Below, piece after piece: positions 24,204 through 33,900 of a DNA stretch of 64,000 nucleotides. The stretch covers positions 124,001-188,000 of the forward strand of contig NZ_JAJAVE010000002.1 in NCBI RefSeq assembly GCF_020532675.1. The letters run 5' to 3'. A program made the position numbers and the translations under genes. Under the pieces are notes generated by a model. It made no database searches. It saw only the letters and a list, made by a program, of their open reading frames with translations, and had not been told where the DNA came from. The stretch is from Methylobacillus gramineus. GTDB lineage: Bacteria > Pseudomonadota > Gammaproteobacteria > Burkholderiales > Methylophilaceae. The first letter of the stretch is position 1. Each line of letters begins with the position of its first letter.

Positions 24204-25664
24204 TCAAAGCGACTTACGCTGGTTGGCCGCGGGTATCTGTAGAGACTCGCGGTATTTCGCTATGGTTCTTCTTGCAACAACTATGCCTTGTTTACCAAGG
24301 ATGTCGGTAATCTGATTGTCAGACAATGGTTTCTTTGGATTTTCTTCATTCACCATCTGCCGGATCAAAGCCCGGATGGCGGTGGCCGAGCATGCACCAC
24401 CTGATTCAGTAGCCACATGGCTGCCAAAAAAATATTTCAGTTCATAGACACCGCGTGGGGTCAGCATATATTTACGGGTGGTGACGCGGGATACCGTGGA
24501 TTCATGCAATCCCAGTTCATCGGCAATTTCACGCAACACCAGTGGTCGCATGGCTACTTCTCCATGCTCAAAGAAGTTGCGCTGACGATCAACGATGGCT
24601 TGTGATACCCGTAAGATCGTGGAGAAGCGTTGCTGGATGTTCTTTATCATCCATTTGGCTTCCTGCATCTGGCTCATCAAGTACTGACTTGAGCTTTCAC
24701 GATTGCGTTTGAGGATGCCTGCATACAGTTGGTTGATGCGTAGTTTGGGCACCACTTCATCATTGAGGCTGGCAATCCAGATGCCTTTGATTTTCTTGAC
24801 CACGATCTCGTGCTGGATGTAATGGTCAGAGCTAATGTGGCTGAACTCACCGCCAGGCCTGGGGTTCAGCTGGGTGACCAATAGCTGCACGCTCTTCAGT
24901 ACATCATCATCGCATTGCAAGAGTTTGCGTAAACGGGCGTAGTCGCGTGTCGCCAATAGCGGCAAATGCTGTTCTGCTACCTTGATGGCGAGTTTGAGAT
25001 GTGCCGTGTCGCCAGGTAATGCGCGCAATTGCAACGCCAGGCATTCGGCCAGGTTGCGGGCCCCTATGCCGGGTGGATCGAGGTTCTGGATGTGCTTGAG
25101 CGCTGTTTCCAGTTCAAGCTGGTCGATTTCCAGTTCTTCTGGCAACAACTCTGACAACTCTTCTAGCGACTGGTCAAGATAGCCGTCGTCGTTAATCGCA
25201 TCGACCAATACCATGGCCAGTGTCTGATCACGCGCGGACAAGGGTAATAGTTTGATCTGGCTCAGCAGGTGCTCGCGCAGGGTGAGGTTGACCGCTTCCT
25301 GAAAGCTGAAGTCATTATCATCATCATTGTTGGCACCGCCTTCTTCCCAGCGATTACTGCCCTGGAAAGACTCAAAGTAATCATCACCGCCGCCAAACTC
25401 ATCAACGCGTGGTACTTCTTCAGTGGTCGGTGTGCTGCTTTCCGCCGGTGCGCTGCTGATCTGGTCAGTAGGAGTATAGGTTTCTGGCACTTCGGGCGCG
25501 CCATCAGGCCCGTCGATACGTTCCAGCAGCGGGTTGGCCTGCAGCAGTGATTCCAGCTCCTGGTTGAGCTCCTGCGACGAGAGCTGCAGCAACTTGATTG
25601 ACTGCTGCAACTGCGGCGTCAATGCCAGGTTCTGGGAAAATTTAAGCTGTAGACTTTGTTTCAT
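24204..25664 (-). CDS. rpoN: RNA polymerase sigma-54 factor
   Basis: A 486-residue sigma-54. Region I is Gln/Leu-rich (SLQLKFSQNLALTPQLQQSI). An acidic region II spans about 65-120, and the core-binding region includes NLDPPGIGARNLAECLALQL. The DNA-binding end has the helix-turn-helix IADELGLHESTVSRVTTRKY and the RpoN box ARRTIAKYRE (the Thr-Ile variant of ARRTVAKYRE). It serves enhancer-dependent promoters. Within the window its candidate partners are the PilR-like regulator at the right end and, less likely, the degenerate NtrX. Confidence 0.96.
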   Translation of the reverse strand: MKQSLQLKFSQNLALTPQLQQSIKLLQLSSQELNQELESLLQANPLLERIDGPDGAPEVPETYTPTDQISSAPAESSTPTTEEVPRVDEFGGGDDYFESFQGSNRWEEGGANNDDDNDFSFQEAVNLTLREHLLSQIKLLPLSARDQTLAMVLVDAINDDGYLDQSLEELSELLPEELEIDQLELETALKHIQNLDPPGIGARNLAECLALQLRALPGDTAHLKLAIKVAEQHLPLLATRDYARLRKLLQCDDDVLKSVQLLVTQLNPRPGGEFSHISSDHYIQHEIVVKKIKGIWIASLNDEVVPKLRINQLYAGILKRNRESSSQYLMSQMQEAKWMIKNIQQRFSTILRVSQAIVDRQRNFFEHGEVAMRPLVLREIADELGLHESTVSRVTTRKYMLTPRGVYELKYFFGSHVATESGGACSATAIRALIRQMVNEENPKKPLSDNQITDILGKQGIVVARRTIAKYRESLQIPAANQRKSL

Positions 25665-25688
25665 GTTCTATTCCGCCTCATGTGTTTC

Positions 25689-26411
25689 CTACAAGCGGAA
25701 GTCCTTGCCCAGGTACACTTCTCGTACACTGGTGTTATGGATGATTTCACTCGGTTTGCCTGCGGCAAACACGCGCCCCTCATTCACAATATAAGCCCGG
25801 TCACAAATGCCCAGGGTTTCACGCACGTTATGATCAGTAATCAGCACGCCGATATTGCGCTCGGTGAGGAAGCGGATAATTTTCTGGATATCCAGTACGG
25901 CAATCGGGTCGATACCGGCAAATGGCTCATCCAGCAAAATGAAACTGGGGTTGGTGGCCAGGCAGCGGGCAATTTCCACGCGGCGTCTTTCACCGCCTGA
26001 CAGACTCACGGCCATACTGTTACGGATATGGGTGATATGGAGTTCCTGTAACAGGGATTCAAGCTGTTCTTTTTGTTGCTCAGGCGGCATGTCCTGCAGT
26101 TCAAGAATGGCTTGAATGTTTTCCGTCACGGTCATCTTGCGGAAAATAGACGGTTCTTGTGGTAAATAGGCCAGGCCCATGCGCGCACGCTGATGAATCG
26201 GCATGCGGCTCAAGTCCTTGCCATCAAGCAGGATGCGACCATCGTCCAGCGGCACCAGGCCTACCATCATGTAGAAGCTGGTGGTTTTACCGGCACCATT
26301 GGGGCCAAGCAGGCCAACGACTTCACCACTATTGAGCTGCAGCGAAATATCCTGCACCACGGTACGGGACTTATATTTCTTGCGCAGACCTTCTACGATT
26401 AATTCACTCAT
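25689..26411 (-). CDS. lptB: LPS export ABC transporter ATP-binding protein LptB
   Basis: A 240-residue ATPase with Walker [10 protein letters not shown], signature [15 protein letters not shown], Walker [14 protein letters not shown] and the switch His in ITDHNVRET. LptB powers LPS extraction from the inner membrane with LptF and LptG, which are not in this window. It lies between lptA and rpoN as in many proteobacteria. Confidence 0.96.
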   Translation of the reverse strand: MSELIVEGLRKKYKSRTVVQDISLQLNSGEVVGLLGPNGAGKTTSFYMMVGLVPLDDGRILLDGKDLSRMPIHQRARMGLAYLPQEPSIFRKMTVTENIQAILELQDMPPEQQKEQLESLLQELHITHIRNSMAVSLSGGERRRVEIARCLATNPSFILLDEPFAGIDPIAVLDIQKIIRFLTERNIGVLITDHNVRETLGICDRAYIVNEGRVFAAGKPSEIIHNTSVREVYLGKDFRL

Positions 26412-26462
26412 TTATACAACAATCTTTTGAATCATATCTTCAATGTATGGATGGTTTTCAGC

Positions 26463-27026
26463 CTATGGAGTTTCAACGGTAGGGGTTGCAGTGCCGTCCT
26501 GACCAGGTTTCTTCTTGGGCTGGATAATTGCCCGGACGCGACCATTGGGTGTCGCCGGGGTAGCGGCTTGTGAGCCACCGCTGATGACCTCTGCATATTC
26601 AGCATTGGCATCGTACATAATGTAGTCACCGTGCACGATATCTTCACCGCGCTTGACCCAGGCCTTGATGAACAGCTGCACCTTGTCCATGCGTCCATCA
26701 TACTCTATACGCTGACCACTGCCTTCCATGTATTCATTCTTGCCATCACGTTTCTGCTTGAAGGTTGTCGGGTTGCCATAGGACGTGCTGTGCTGGAAGC
26801 CTTCCTTGTCTTCACGCACTACCAGTTTGTCGCCCCTGATGATCAACGTACCTTGCGTCAGGATGACATTGCCAGTGTAGGTGCTGGTTTTCTTTGCATC
26901 ATTGACCTGTACCGAGTCGGCTTCCAGTTCAATCGGTTTCTCCCGGTCAGCCTTTTCCGCATGGGCGTTCAGGCAAGGCATGGCAAACAGCATGCCGATA
27001 ATGAAATAGCTACGCAACGTGCGCAT
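26463..27026 (-). CDS. lptA: LPS transport periplasmic protein LptA
   Basis: A 187-residue periplasmic protein with signal peptide MRTLRSYFIIGMLFAMPCLNAHA. The OstA/LptA beta-jelly-roll follows: IELEADSVQVNDAKKTSTYTG, GTLIIRGDKLVVRED and GSGQRIEYDGRMDKVQLFIKA. It bridges LPS across the periplasm. The ATG at 27026 with GGAGA upstream was chosen; the open frame to 27212 overlaps lptC and is basic and non-homologous in character. The C-terminus ends with a Pro/Lys/Thr-rich tail (PKKKPGQDGTATPTVETP). Confidence 0.92.
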   Translation of the reverse strand: MRTLRSYFIIGMLFAMPCLNAHAEKADREKPIELEADSVQVNDAKKTSTYTGNVILTQGTLIIRGDKLVVREDKEGFQHSTSYGNPTTFKQKRDGKNEYMEGSGQRIEYDGRMDKVQLFIKAWVKRGEDIVHGDYIMYDANAEYAEVISGGSQAATPATPNGRVRAIIQPKKKPGQDGTATPTVETP

Positions 27027-27051
27027 ATATTCTCCACTGATAGATATTGTT

Positions 27052-27774
27052 TTATTTGGATTTAGTTGGGAGCTTAGCATTTTTAGCGGTGCCGGACTTG
27101 GTTTGTTTGTTGCTGGTATTCTTGGCCGCAGGCTTGGTAGTCGTAGCCTTGTTCGGTGCGGGTTTGGCGGTTTTTGGCTTGCTGACTTTCTTGCCTGCAT
27201 TCGGGCTTTCATAGTGCGTACGTACGCGCTTGTTCAATTGTATGGTTTGCTGTTTCTTGTCATAGATCATCCCCACCGCACGCACCACGCTCTTGGGCCC
27301 CTGGGTAATCACTACAGGCCTGTTTGTGGTGGCAATTTCCTTTTGCGGTTCCACTTGCAGGTAATCTGTAGTGAGCGTCATTTCCGGCTTGTCAGCAAAG
27401 GCGGCACGCACCACCCGTACATCATCGCGGAACTGCACCACTTCACCATTGCTGGATACCTGCCCACGTTTGCCTTCTATTGTGGTCGGCGGCTTGCCGG
27501 CACCGTATTGAGTGAAATGCGGATTTTCCAGCTCGGTCGTGTCATCGTCCGGGTAATGGCGCATTTCCGAGGCTTTGAGGATATGGCTGATATTGCCCGA
27601 TGGATCGGTCTTGGTAGTGACAAAGTTATTGAGGATATAGTCCGGGTCGTGGCGCGTATTGCCATCCACACGCGGTTCTGGTGCTTGCACCGTGCGGTCT
27701 ATCCATAGCGTGAGCAAGGCCAGCAGGCCAAGCACTGCCAATGGAAACAGGATGGTATTGGAGCGTCCTTGCAT
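27052..27774 (-). CDS. lptC: LPS export protein LptC with a Lys/Thr/Ala-rich C-terminal tail
   Basis: A 240-residue protein with one N-terminal membrane anchor (ILFPLAVLGLLALLTLWI) and an LptC beta-fold (PDYILNNFVTTKTDPSGN; HFTQYGAGKPPTTIEGKRG; PEMTLTTDYLQVEP). The fold ends around residue 188. About 50 further residues are low-complexity and strongly basic, rich in Lys, Thr, Ala and Asn, and are not part of the usual roughly 190-residue LptC. The tail lies in the periplasm if topology is normal. It sits between kdsC and lptA in the standard order. Confidence 0.9.
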   Translation of the reverse strand: MQGRSNTILFPLAVLGLLALLTLWIDRTVQAPEPRVDGNTRHDPDYILNNFVTTKTDPSGNISHILKASEMRHYPDDDTTELENPHFTQYGAGKPPTTIEGKRGQVSSNGEVVQFRDDVRVVRAAFADKPEMTLTTDYLQVEPQKEIATTNRPVVITQGPKSVVRAVGMIYDKKQQTIQLNKRVRTHYESPNAGKKVSKPKTAKPAPNKATTTKPAAKNTSNKQTKSGTAKNAKLPTKSK

Positions 27775-27783
27775 GAGTATCCG

Positions 27784-28308
27784 TTATTTCAGGTAAGGGG
27801 CCATTTGTGCATCGAAAGTGCCTTGCGCCTTCATGAGCAGCTCACAGACCTCACGTACCGCACCAAACCCTGCCTGGCGCTCAGTGGTGTAATGGGCATA
27901 CTCTTTTACCAGCGGCATGGCATGCGGGACGGTAATGGCCAATCCAGCACGGCGCATCGGCGGGATATCAATCACGTCATCGCCCATGAACAGGCATTCC
28001 TCGGCAGATACACCCTGCTTGTCGAGCAAGTCGTTAAAAGCTTCGAGCTTGTCGTCTATTCCCTGGTAGATAATGCTGACGCCGGTATTTTCGGCGCGCT
28101 TGACTACCACCTTGGATTTGCGACCCGTGATATAAGCCATGCGTAGCCCTGTGTTCTTGAGCATCTTCATGCCCAGGCCATCCTGAGAATGAAACACCTT
28201 GTATTCCAGGCCATCATCACCCAGCATCAAGCCACCATTGGTCAGGATGCCGTCAACATCGAACACTGCAACCTTGATACGCTTTGCGCGTTCTTCTAAT
28301 GAAATCAC
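27784..28308 (-). CDS. kdsC: 3-deoxy-D-manno-octulosonate 8-phosphate phosphatase KdsC
   Basis: A 174-residue HAD phosphatase with the nucleophile motif VFDVDGILTNGG (Asp17, Asp19), ITGRKSKVVVKRAEN as motif II, and CLFMGDDVIDIPPMRRAG as motif IV. It removes phosphate from Kdo-8-P in LPS inner-core synthesis. The start codon is GTG at 28308, with AAGGTGG located within the end of kdsD, which stops 4 bp upstream. The two enzymes act in the same pathway. Confidence 0.94.
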   Translation of the reverse strand: MISLEERAKRIKVAVFDVDGILTNGGLMLGDDGLEYKVFHSQDGLGMKMLKNTGLRMAYITGRKSKVVVKRAENTGVSIIYQGIDDKLEAFNDLLDKQGVSAEECLFMGDDVIDIPPMRRAGLAITVPHAMPLVKEYAHYTTERQAGFGAVREVCELLMKAQGTFDAQMAPYLK

Positions 28309-28311
28309 GTT

Positions 28312-29310
28312 CTAAACCACCTTTGCCATAAGGAGGTCGTGCATATTGAGTGCCCCGACCAGATTGCCCTGCAGGTCCAGGACCAGCAGGCTGTTGATTG
28401 CGCGTTGTTCCATCAGGGCCACGGCGTCTACTGCAAGTTGATCCGGCCCTATGGTTTGCGGGTTGACATGCATGACATCGGCCATGCGTGTGGTATGAAT
28501 ATCAATGCCATTTTCAAAAGCGCGGCGCAGGTCGCCATCAGTGAAGATGCCAATTGCCTTGCCTGCACCATCCATCACGGCCGTCATACCCAGGCCTTTG
28601 CGCGATATTTCCAGCAAGCCATCCTTGAGAAAGGCGTCAATACTGATCGTCGGAATGGCCTCCTCTGTGCGCATGATGTCTTTGACATGCAGCAACAGGC
28701 GCCTGCCCAGTGAGCCGCCTGGGTGCGATAGTGCGTAGTCTTCCTGGGAAAATCCGCGCTGGTCGAGCAGCGTCACCGCCAGTGCATCGCCCAAGGCGAG
28801 CGCGGCTGTGGTACTGGCTGTGGGGGATAGCCCCAAAGGACAGGCTTCTTCAGAGACATGGGCGTCCAGGAAAATCGATGCGGCCTTGGACAGGGTGGAG
28901 TTGCGATTGCCGGAAATACTGATCAGTGGCACACCCATGCGCTTGATGGGTGGCAGGATGGCCAGCAACTCATCGGCTTCGCCGGAGTTGGAAAGGGCGA
29001 TCACCACATCATCCTTGGTGATCATGCCCAGGTCGCCATGGCTGGCTTCGGCTGGATGCATGAAAAAAGCCGGGGTGCCGGTGCTGGCCAGGGTGGCCGC
29101 AATCTTGTGACCCACATGGCCGGATTTGCCGATACCAGTCACGACAACTCTGCCACGGCACTGTAAAATAAGCTCGACTGCGTTGACGAAATTTTCATCC
29201 AGGCGTTCGGCCAGTGCCTGCACTTCCCTTGCCTCGATCTCTAATACTTCTCGCGCAAGCTGCAATGGCGCCTTTGCGCTACTGCTTTTCTGTAAATTGA
29301 AAATTCCCAT
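28312..29310 (-). CDS. kdsD: Arabinose-5-phosphate isomerase KdsD
   Basis: A 332-residue KpsF/GutQ-type enzyme. The N-terminal SIS domain shows GRVVVTGIGKSGHVGHKIAA and HGDLGMITKDDVVIALSNSG. Two C-terminal CBS domains follow, with TAVMDGAGKAIGIFTDGDLRR and INSLLVLDLQGNLVGALNM. It converts ribulose-5-phosphate to arabinose-5-phosphate, the Kdo precursor. The ATG at 29310 (MGIFNLQK) was chosen; the upstream extension to 29370 crosses a probable divergent promoter and hairpin. It heads the long (-) operon that continues to ptsI. Confidence 0.93.
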   Translation of the reverse strand: MGIFNLQKSSSAKAPLQLAREVLEIEAREVQALAERLDENFVNAVELILQCRGRVVVTGIGKSGHVGHKIAATLASTGTPAFFMHPAEASHGDLGMITKDDVVIALSNSGEADELLAILPPIKRMGVPLISISGNRNSTLSKAASIFLDAHVSEEACPLGLSPTASTTAALALGDALAVTLLDQRGFSQEDYALSHPGGSLGRRLLLHVKDIMRTEEAIPTISIDAFLKDGLLEISRKGLGMTAVMDGAGKAIGIFTDGDLRRAFENGIDIHTTRMADVMHVNPQTIGPDQLAVDAVALMEQRAINSLLVLDLQGNLVGALNMHDLLMAKVV

Positions 29311-29326
29311 ATGTGCCAAGTATAAA
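29297..29326 (+). promoter_or_regulatory. Candidate sigma-70 promoter for the ThiO-like gene
   Basis: TTGAAA (29297-29302) and TATAAA (29321-29326) are separated by 18 bp on the plus strand, close to consensus. The -35 box lies within the first codons of the divergent kdsD. The transcript would start near 29333 and run into the hairpin at 29351-29371. Confidence 0.45.
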
Positions 29327-29350
29327 AGGGAATGTTCTATGAATAAAGGA

Positions 29351-29376
29351 TATGCCGATAAAGTCGGCATAATTTT
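29351..29376 (+). terminator. Intrinsic-terminator-like hairpin upstream of the ThiO-like gene
   Basis: TATGCCGA (29351-29358), loop TAAAG and TCGGCATA (29364-29371) form a perfect 8-bp stem followed by ATTTTT on the plus strand. No plus-strand gene precedes it, so it would act on a short leader transcript started at the candidate promoter at 29297-29326, suggesting attenuation. Confidence 0.55.
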
Positions 29377-29438
29377 TGCGTGATGATCGTGTTGAAGTCC
29401 GAAAATGCGCTGGTGAAATTGCCGATGGGGTCGCCATC

Positions 29439-30521
29439 GTGAGTCAGCATGTATTGGTGGCGGGTGGTGGTATTGTAGGTTGCCTGACGGCCATGGAGCT
29501 GGTGGCGCGTGGTTGCCAGGTTACCATCGTCGAGCGCAACGTGATCGCCAGCCAGACCTCTGGTGAATCATCCTGGGCCGGGGCTGGCATTGTATTTCCC
29601 CTCTTGCCCTGGATGTACTCCGAACATGTGAATCGGCTCACCAGTTATGGCGCCGCCAGCTATGGCGCCATCTGCCAGCGTCTGCTCAATGAAACCGGGA
29701 TCGATCCGCAATTGATCGTGTCGGGATTTTTGCTGTTGCCCGAGTTTGATCGTGCAGCAGCACTGGCCTGGTGTGAACAGAATCAGTTGCCCGCACAAGC
29801 CGTCCATGCGTCGGCATTCGGCGTGCAGTCTCTAAGTGGCGAAGAGGCCTTATGGTTGCCGACGGTGAGCCAGATCCGCCCACCTTGCCTGATGCATGCA
29901 TTGCGTGCCTGGCTGGAGCAAAATAATGTACGCCTGCTTGAGCATACCGAGCTCGAGCCTTTGCGCGAAATTGCAGAATTGCGCGAATGGCGCACGACCA
30001 GCGGTGAAATGTTGCAGGCAGATCAATTCATCGTGACCTCAGGCGCCTGGAGTTTTGACCTGTTGAAACAAGTGGCCAGCAAGCTTCAGGTCAAGCCCAT
30101 GCGTGGTCAGATCGTGCTCTACAAACCGGAACGTCAACTGCAGCAAGTGGTGTATCGCGAGGGGTTCTACCTGGTGCCACGACGGGATGGTTATCTTCTG
30201 GCAGGCAGTACGCTTGAAGATGTGGGCTTTGATGCTTCTGTTACTTCCACGGTGCGGGAAGAAATTTGTGCCAAGGCTGAAGCGATTATGCCTGACCTCA
30301 AAGGCTTGCCTGTGATCAAGCACTGGAGCGGTTTGCGGCCAGGTACTCCGGACAATCTGCCGGTGATCGCCCCGCATCCGCAAGTGCAGAACCTGTATCT
30401 GAACACCGGGCATTTCCGCTATGGCCTGACCATGGCCCCTGCCAGTGCCAGGCTGGTGGCCGCCATGGTCTGCGGAGAAACGCCCTGGACTGATGCTGCG
30501 CCGTTTGCGCTGCCCGGCTAA
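29439..30521 (+). CDS. thiO: FAD-dependent glycine oxidase-like protein (ThiO/DAO family)
   Basis: A 360-residue flavoprotein. The dinucleotide-binding motif VLVAGGGIVGCLTAMELVAR is at the N-terminus, ending with an acidic residue after the second strand (VTIVERN). The segment TSGESSWAGAGIVFPL is typical of the ThiO/D-amino-acid oxidase group. The C-terminal FAD contacts are WSGLRPGTPDNLPVI and TGHFRYGLTMAPASA. It probably oxidises glycine or another amine for thiazole synthesis in thiamine biosynthesis; D-amino-acid oxidation is an alternative. No other thi genes are adjacent. Start: GTG at 29439 with GGGG 8 bases upstream; a TTG at 29376 is in frame but overlaps the leader hairpin region. 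Confidence 0.85.
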   Translation: MSQHVLVAGGGIVGCLTAMELVARGCQVTIVERNVIASQTSGESSWAGAGIVFPLLPWMYSEHVNRLTSYGAASYGAICQRLLNETGIDPQLIVSGFLLLPEFDRAAALAWCEQNQLPAQAVHASAFGVQSLSGEEALWLPTVSQIRPPCLMHALRAWLEQNNVRLLEHTELEPLREIAELREWRTTSGEMLQADQFIVTSGAWSFDLLKQVASKLQVKPMRGQIVLYKPERQLQQVVYREGFYLVPRRDGYLLAGSTLEDVGFDASVTSTVREEICAKAEAIMPDLKGLPVIKHWSGLRPGTPDNLPVIAPHPQVQNLYLNTGHFRYGLTMAPASARLVAAMVCGETPWTDAAPFALPG

Positions 30522-30970
30522 TCCGTTATAGGAGGCGGAGTGTCGCAGATCGACACTCTTGCCACGCTGTGAGGTATCTTCATTGGGGCTGCTGTTGTCA
30601 TGCGCTCATGCGCCTTCTTGCGCAGATTATTCCCTGTTCTCCCATCAAGTCTTGCTATGTGACCGCGTGTCTCAATGAGCTCAGCCATTCAAGGCTTGCA
30701 GCCTGTTTTTATGGTCATCAGCTTGCCTGATGTATGCTTGCCTGACTTTTGAAAATCCAGCATTGAGGTTCAATTTTGATGTGAAGCGTACCTGCGACTT
30801 CTGCTGACAAATGGCTGGAGGATGGTGCTGGCGGTGATCTTTATATTTAGATATATTTATTATTCAAAATAGATATACTTATATAAAACCTAATATTCTC
30901 TTACTCTCAAGAATGAGCAGATCTTTCCGGGGAGCAAGTGCGTATGTGATCCGCCCCCGAGGAGAACAGT
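30522..30970. other. Intergenic region before the giant three-gene operon
   Basis: About 450 bp with no convincing gene. The left part holds a stem-loop, GAGTGTCG/CGACACTC (30538-30558, 5-base loop), which probably ends the ThiO-like transcript. The right part, about 30838-30900, is strikingly AT-rich compared with the surroundings (runs such as TTTAGATATATTTATTATTC and TATACTTATATAAAACC). It is the likely promoter zone for the large genes, though no -35/-10 pair can be fixed. A strong ribosome-binding site (GAGGAGAA) is 4 to 5 bases before the ATG at 30971. Confidence 0.6.
30538..30558 (+). terminator. Stem-loop after the ThiO-like gene
   Basis: GAGTGTCG (30538-30545), loop CAGAT and CGACACTC (30551-30558) form a perfect 8-bp stem 17 bases after the TAA. 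Only TT follows, so termination may be partial. Confidence 0.5.
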
Positions 30971-33900
30971 ATGCCTACCGATCTTGCGCTCGCTGATCTA
31001 TTGCGCCCTTATGTATTAAGGGGCGAACACACTGATTGGCATGCGGCATTATCCACCATCTATGTCGAGAGTTTTGAAACGGCACAGAGTACCGATGGCA
31101 TTGTGATTCGGGGCATTGCACGTTTTTCGGGTACTGGCGCTATCAGTTTTGACCCCATCAGCGGCAAACTGTCGATGGATGCGTCCAACACCGAAGGACA
31201 TCCGCGCAACCAGGCCGGACGCCGTGATCCATGGTTGGATATCACCGATACCCGAGTTGAATTTTCCATGTCGGCTCCCCGGGCGGCCGGTGCCATCGTG
31301 GCAAGTGGCGTTGCCACCATTCCTGCTAATGACAGTAACTTCGCTCCCGTGCAGGATGTGCTTGAGGCATGGGACAGCATTCCCAATGATGCTGCGCCAT
31401 CGGATTATCCCGGCACGGGCGTTACGCTTGATCTGGTGCTGTCTGGCATTGTGCTGAGGCCACCTTTCCTCAAGCCGGCCAAAATGGAGCTAGATGGCTT
31501 GCTGGTGGCTGATCCTGCATTTCGCGATGTGGTCTTCAATCTGCCCAGGATCAAGCTTCGACTTAGCCAGGATAGTGGCCTGAATGCAGTACTGGATGCT
31601 TCCATTGCTTCCTTGGGCGTTTCCGGGATTGATGACCCGGGCGATATTGCTGCGGCCGAAATGATTAGCATGACACCGCCTTATGCCTTTATCGGCGAGG
31701 GTAATGTGGTGGGGTTCGGCTTCCGCTCAGCGGTATTGGATCTTGCGGATGGGTATACCCCACCAGCGGTACTGGATCAGTTTGGTTTTGATGAAAGCTG
31801 GACCGGACTGTATTTACCGGAAATCCGCCTGTTTGTCGCACCGCATGGCATGGAGGATTTTGCGGTGAATGCAGGGGTGCGCAACTTCCTGCTCGGGCTG
31901 GGTCAGTCCAGTGGGGTAACATTCGACTTTGAGGGGATGGTCATCAACCAGGGTGCAGGGGCACTCCAGGTTTCAGTGGCGTTTGTCGACAACACTGGGC
32001 GTGTCATCGGTGTTACCAGGCTATCAGATACCACGGCGGAAGTGGCACTGCCGGAACGAACACGCATGCTGATTGAAGTTGTCGGGGGGCGTGCGCCCTA
32101 TACCGGGCAAGCCACTTTTGCAGGCATGACCCGTCAGGGCGTGGTGCATGACATTGATCTTTCCACTACCACGGAGTTGACGATTGGCGTCGACGTCACC
32201 GATACCAGTGCGGTCCAGAAAAATGCCAGCCTGACTATCCAGGCCCGTCGGCGGCAGAGCACTCAGAGCCTGCCCGTCCCGGGTACGGGTAGCGCGATTG
32301 TACAACCTGCCACCGTCAAGACCACCGCTATTACCCTAGAGGGGAAAGCCCAACCCTCACCTGAGCTGTTGTTGGTGAGGCAGGACAACCAATCGGCCAC
32401 CATCAGCCTCAATCCCCCTAGCCCGAATACAGCCTGGACGGTAGCGGGCAATGCTGTCAGTTCAGGCGCTACAGTCACTGTGCCGGTGGCTGCAGGAGAA
32501 ACCAAAACGCTCACTGCAACACGAAGTAGTGGCAATATCAATGACATCACCTGCTATTTCCGCTTTGATCAGCCTGATAGCACCATGCCATCAGGCTTTG
32601 CCAGTGATCCAGACAATATCAACAGCTCACCTGCAGTAGACCCCAGTGGCAGTGCATTCTGGCTGCCACCTGGGACGCCATTCATGGAGCATTACCGTCA
32701 AGCGCTGAAACAAATCAGCGCAGCAACTACATTGACCCTGACAGGCAGTGCAAGCTACGAGCAGAATGAGGCCAAAAGCAAATACAACTATCTGCTTTCC
32801 AGGCGCCGTGCAGAGGCTTTGCGCCAGCTGCTGCAAGCAGAAGCCAATCACCCGGATAGTGCAAAGCGTATCCCGAACTTTAACCTGAATGTGGAGCCTG
32901 CCGATATTGGAGCGGCAGCACCAGATGCAGCATGGGCCAGTGCCTGGAAAACCCATTCCAGCCCGAGGAATACATGGTGGAAGGCGACTGTGAGTGGATT
33001 CGGGCCCATTACACTCCCGGGCAGTGTGACCAATGGAGAGGTCAGCCGCCCCAACTCTACACAAATACCCGTACCTCCACCGCCTCCGCCGCCTCAACCT
33101 CCCGTTCCACAACCGCCTGATTGGTTCCGCTCGATTGCGCTTAAGATCAGGATTGTGCGCGATCAATTTGTTGCGATTGAGCTCTCCGGAGAGGTTGATT
33201 TCCAGACAGGAGCCGAGGAGCGCCTGCGTAATCGAGGGGTAGCGCAAAGTGAAATACCGCAATTTGAAGGCCTGGGTAGCCAGAATCCTGCGGATGGCAT
33301 CGTCAAATACAAGATTCTTTACCAGACTGATGCTGCAAGCCAGACCGACCAGGTCAAACTCTATCTGGGTGCTGACCCCAATGACAGGGATGGCCTGTTC
33401 TTGATCGGGCAACTGCCCGGACAGCCACTCAAGCCACGCAGCACCGGGCTCAATGTGCTGGGGATGACGGCTTTGTTTACACCATTAATTGCCGAGACTG
33501 CACCTGCATCGCCCACAGATGGCAGTGTTAGTGAAATCGTCTTGACCGCTGCCGCGCTGGGTTTGCCGATCGCCCTCGCTGAGCTTGGCTGGTTGAATGT
33601 AGAGCGTGTGGTGCTCTATGGGGGTGAGCTGAATGTCACTACCCGTGCCGGGCAATGGGTGTCTACCCTATTGTTTGATGTGGAAACCGCCATTTCTGCC
33701 AATATCAATATTGGGGCTTTACGTATCCTGGAGATTCCACGCGAAAATCCATTAGTGGTGCGCTATAAAGCCATCGGGCTCAAGATGGGCTATCCGCCCG
33801 GTTCCAGTGAGCGCTTCCAGTTTCGTCCCATGTTTGATGCTTCCAAGGGCTATTCGATAGATCTTTCCGGTCCTGGTGCCGTGCGGGTGCCTGATCCGCT

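Noticed and set aside
29339-29383. The 14-codon frame before the ThiO-like gene as a true leader peptide
   Set aside because: It has no run of one regulatory amino acid, and its ribosome-binding site would lie before the predicted transcription start. Kept only as a remark.
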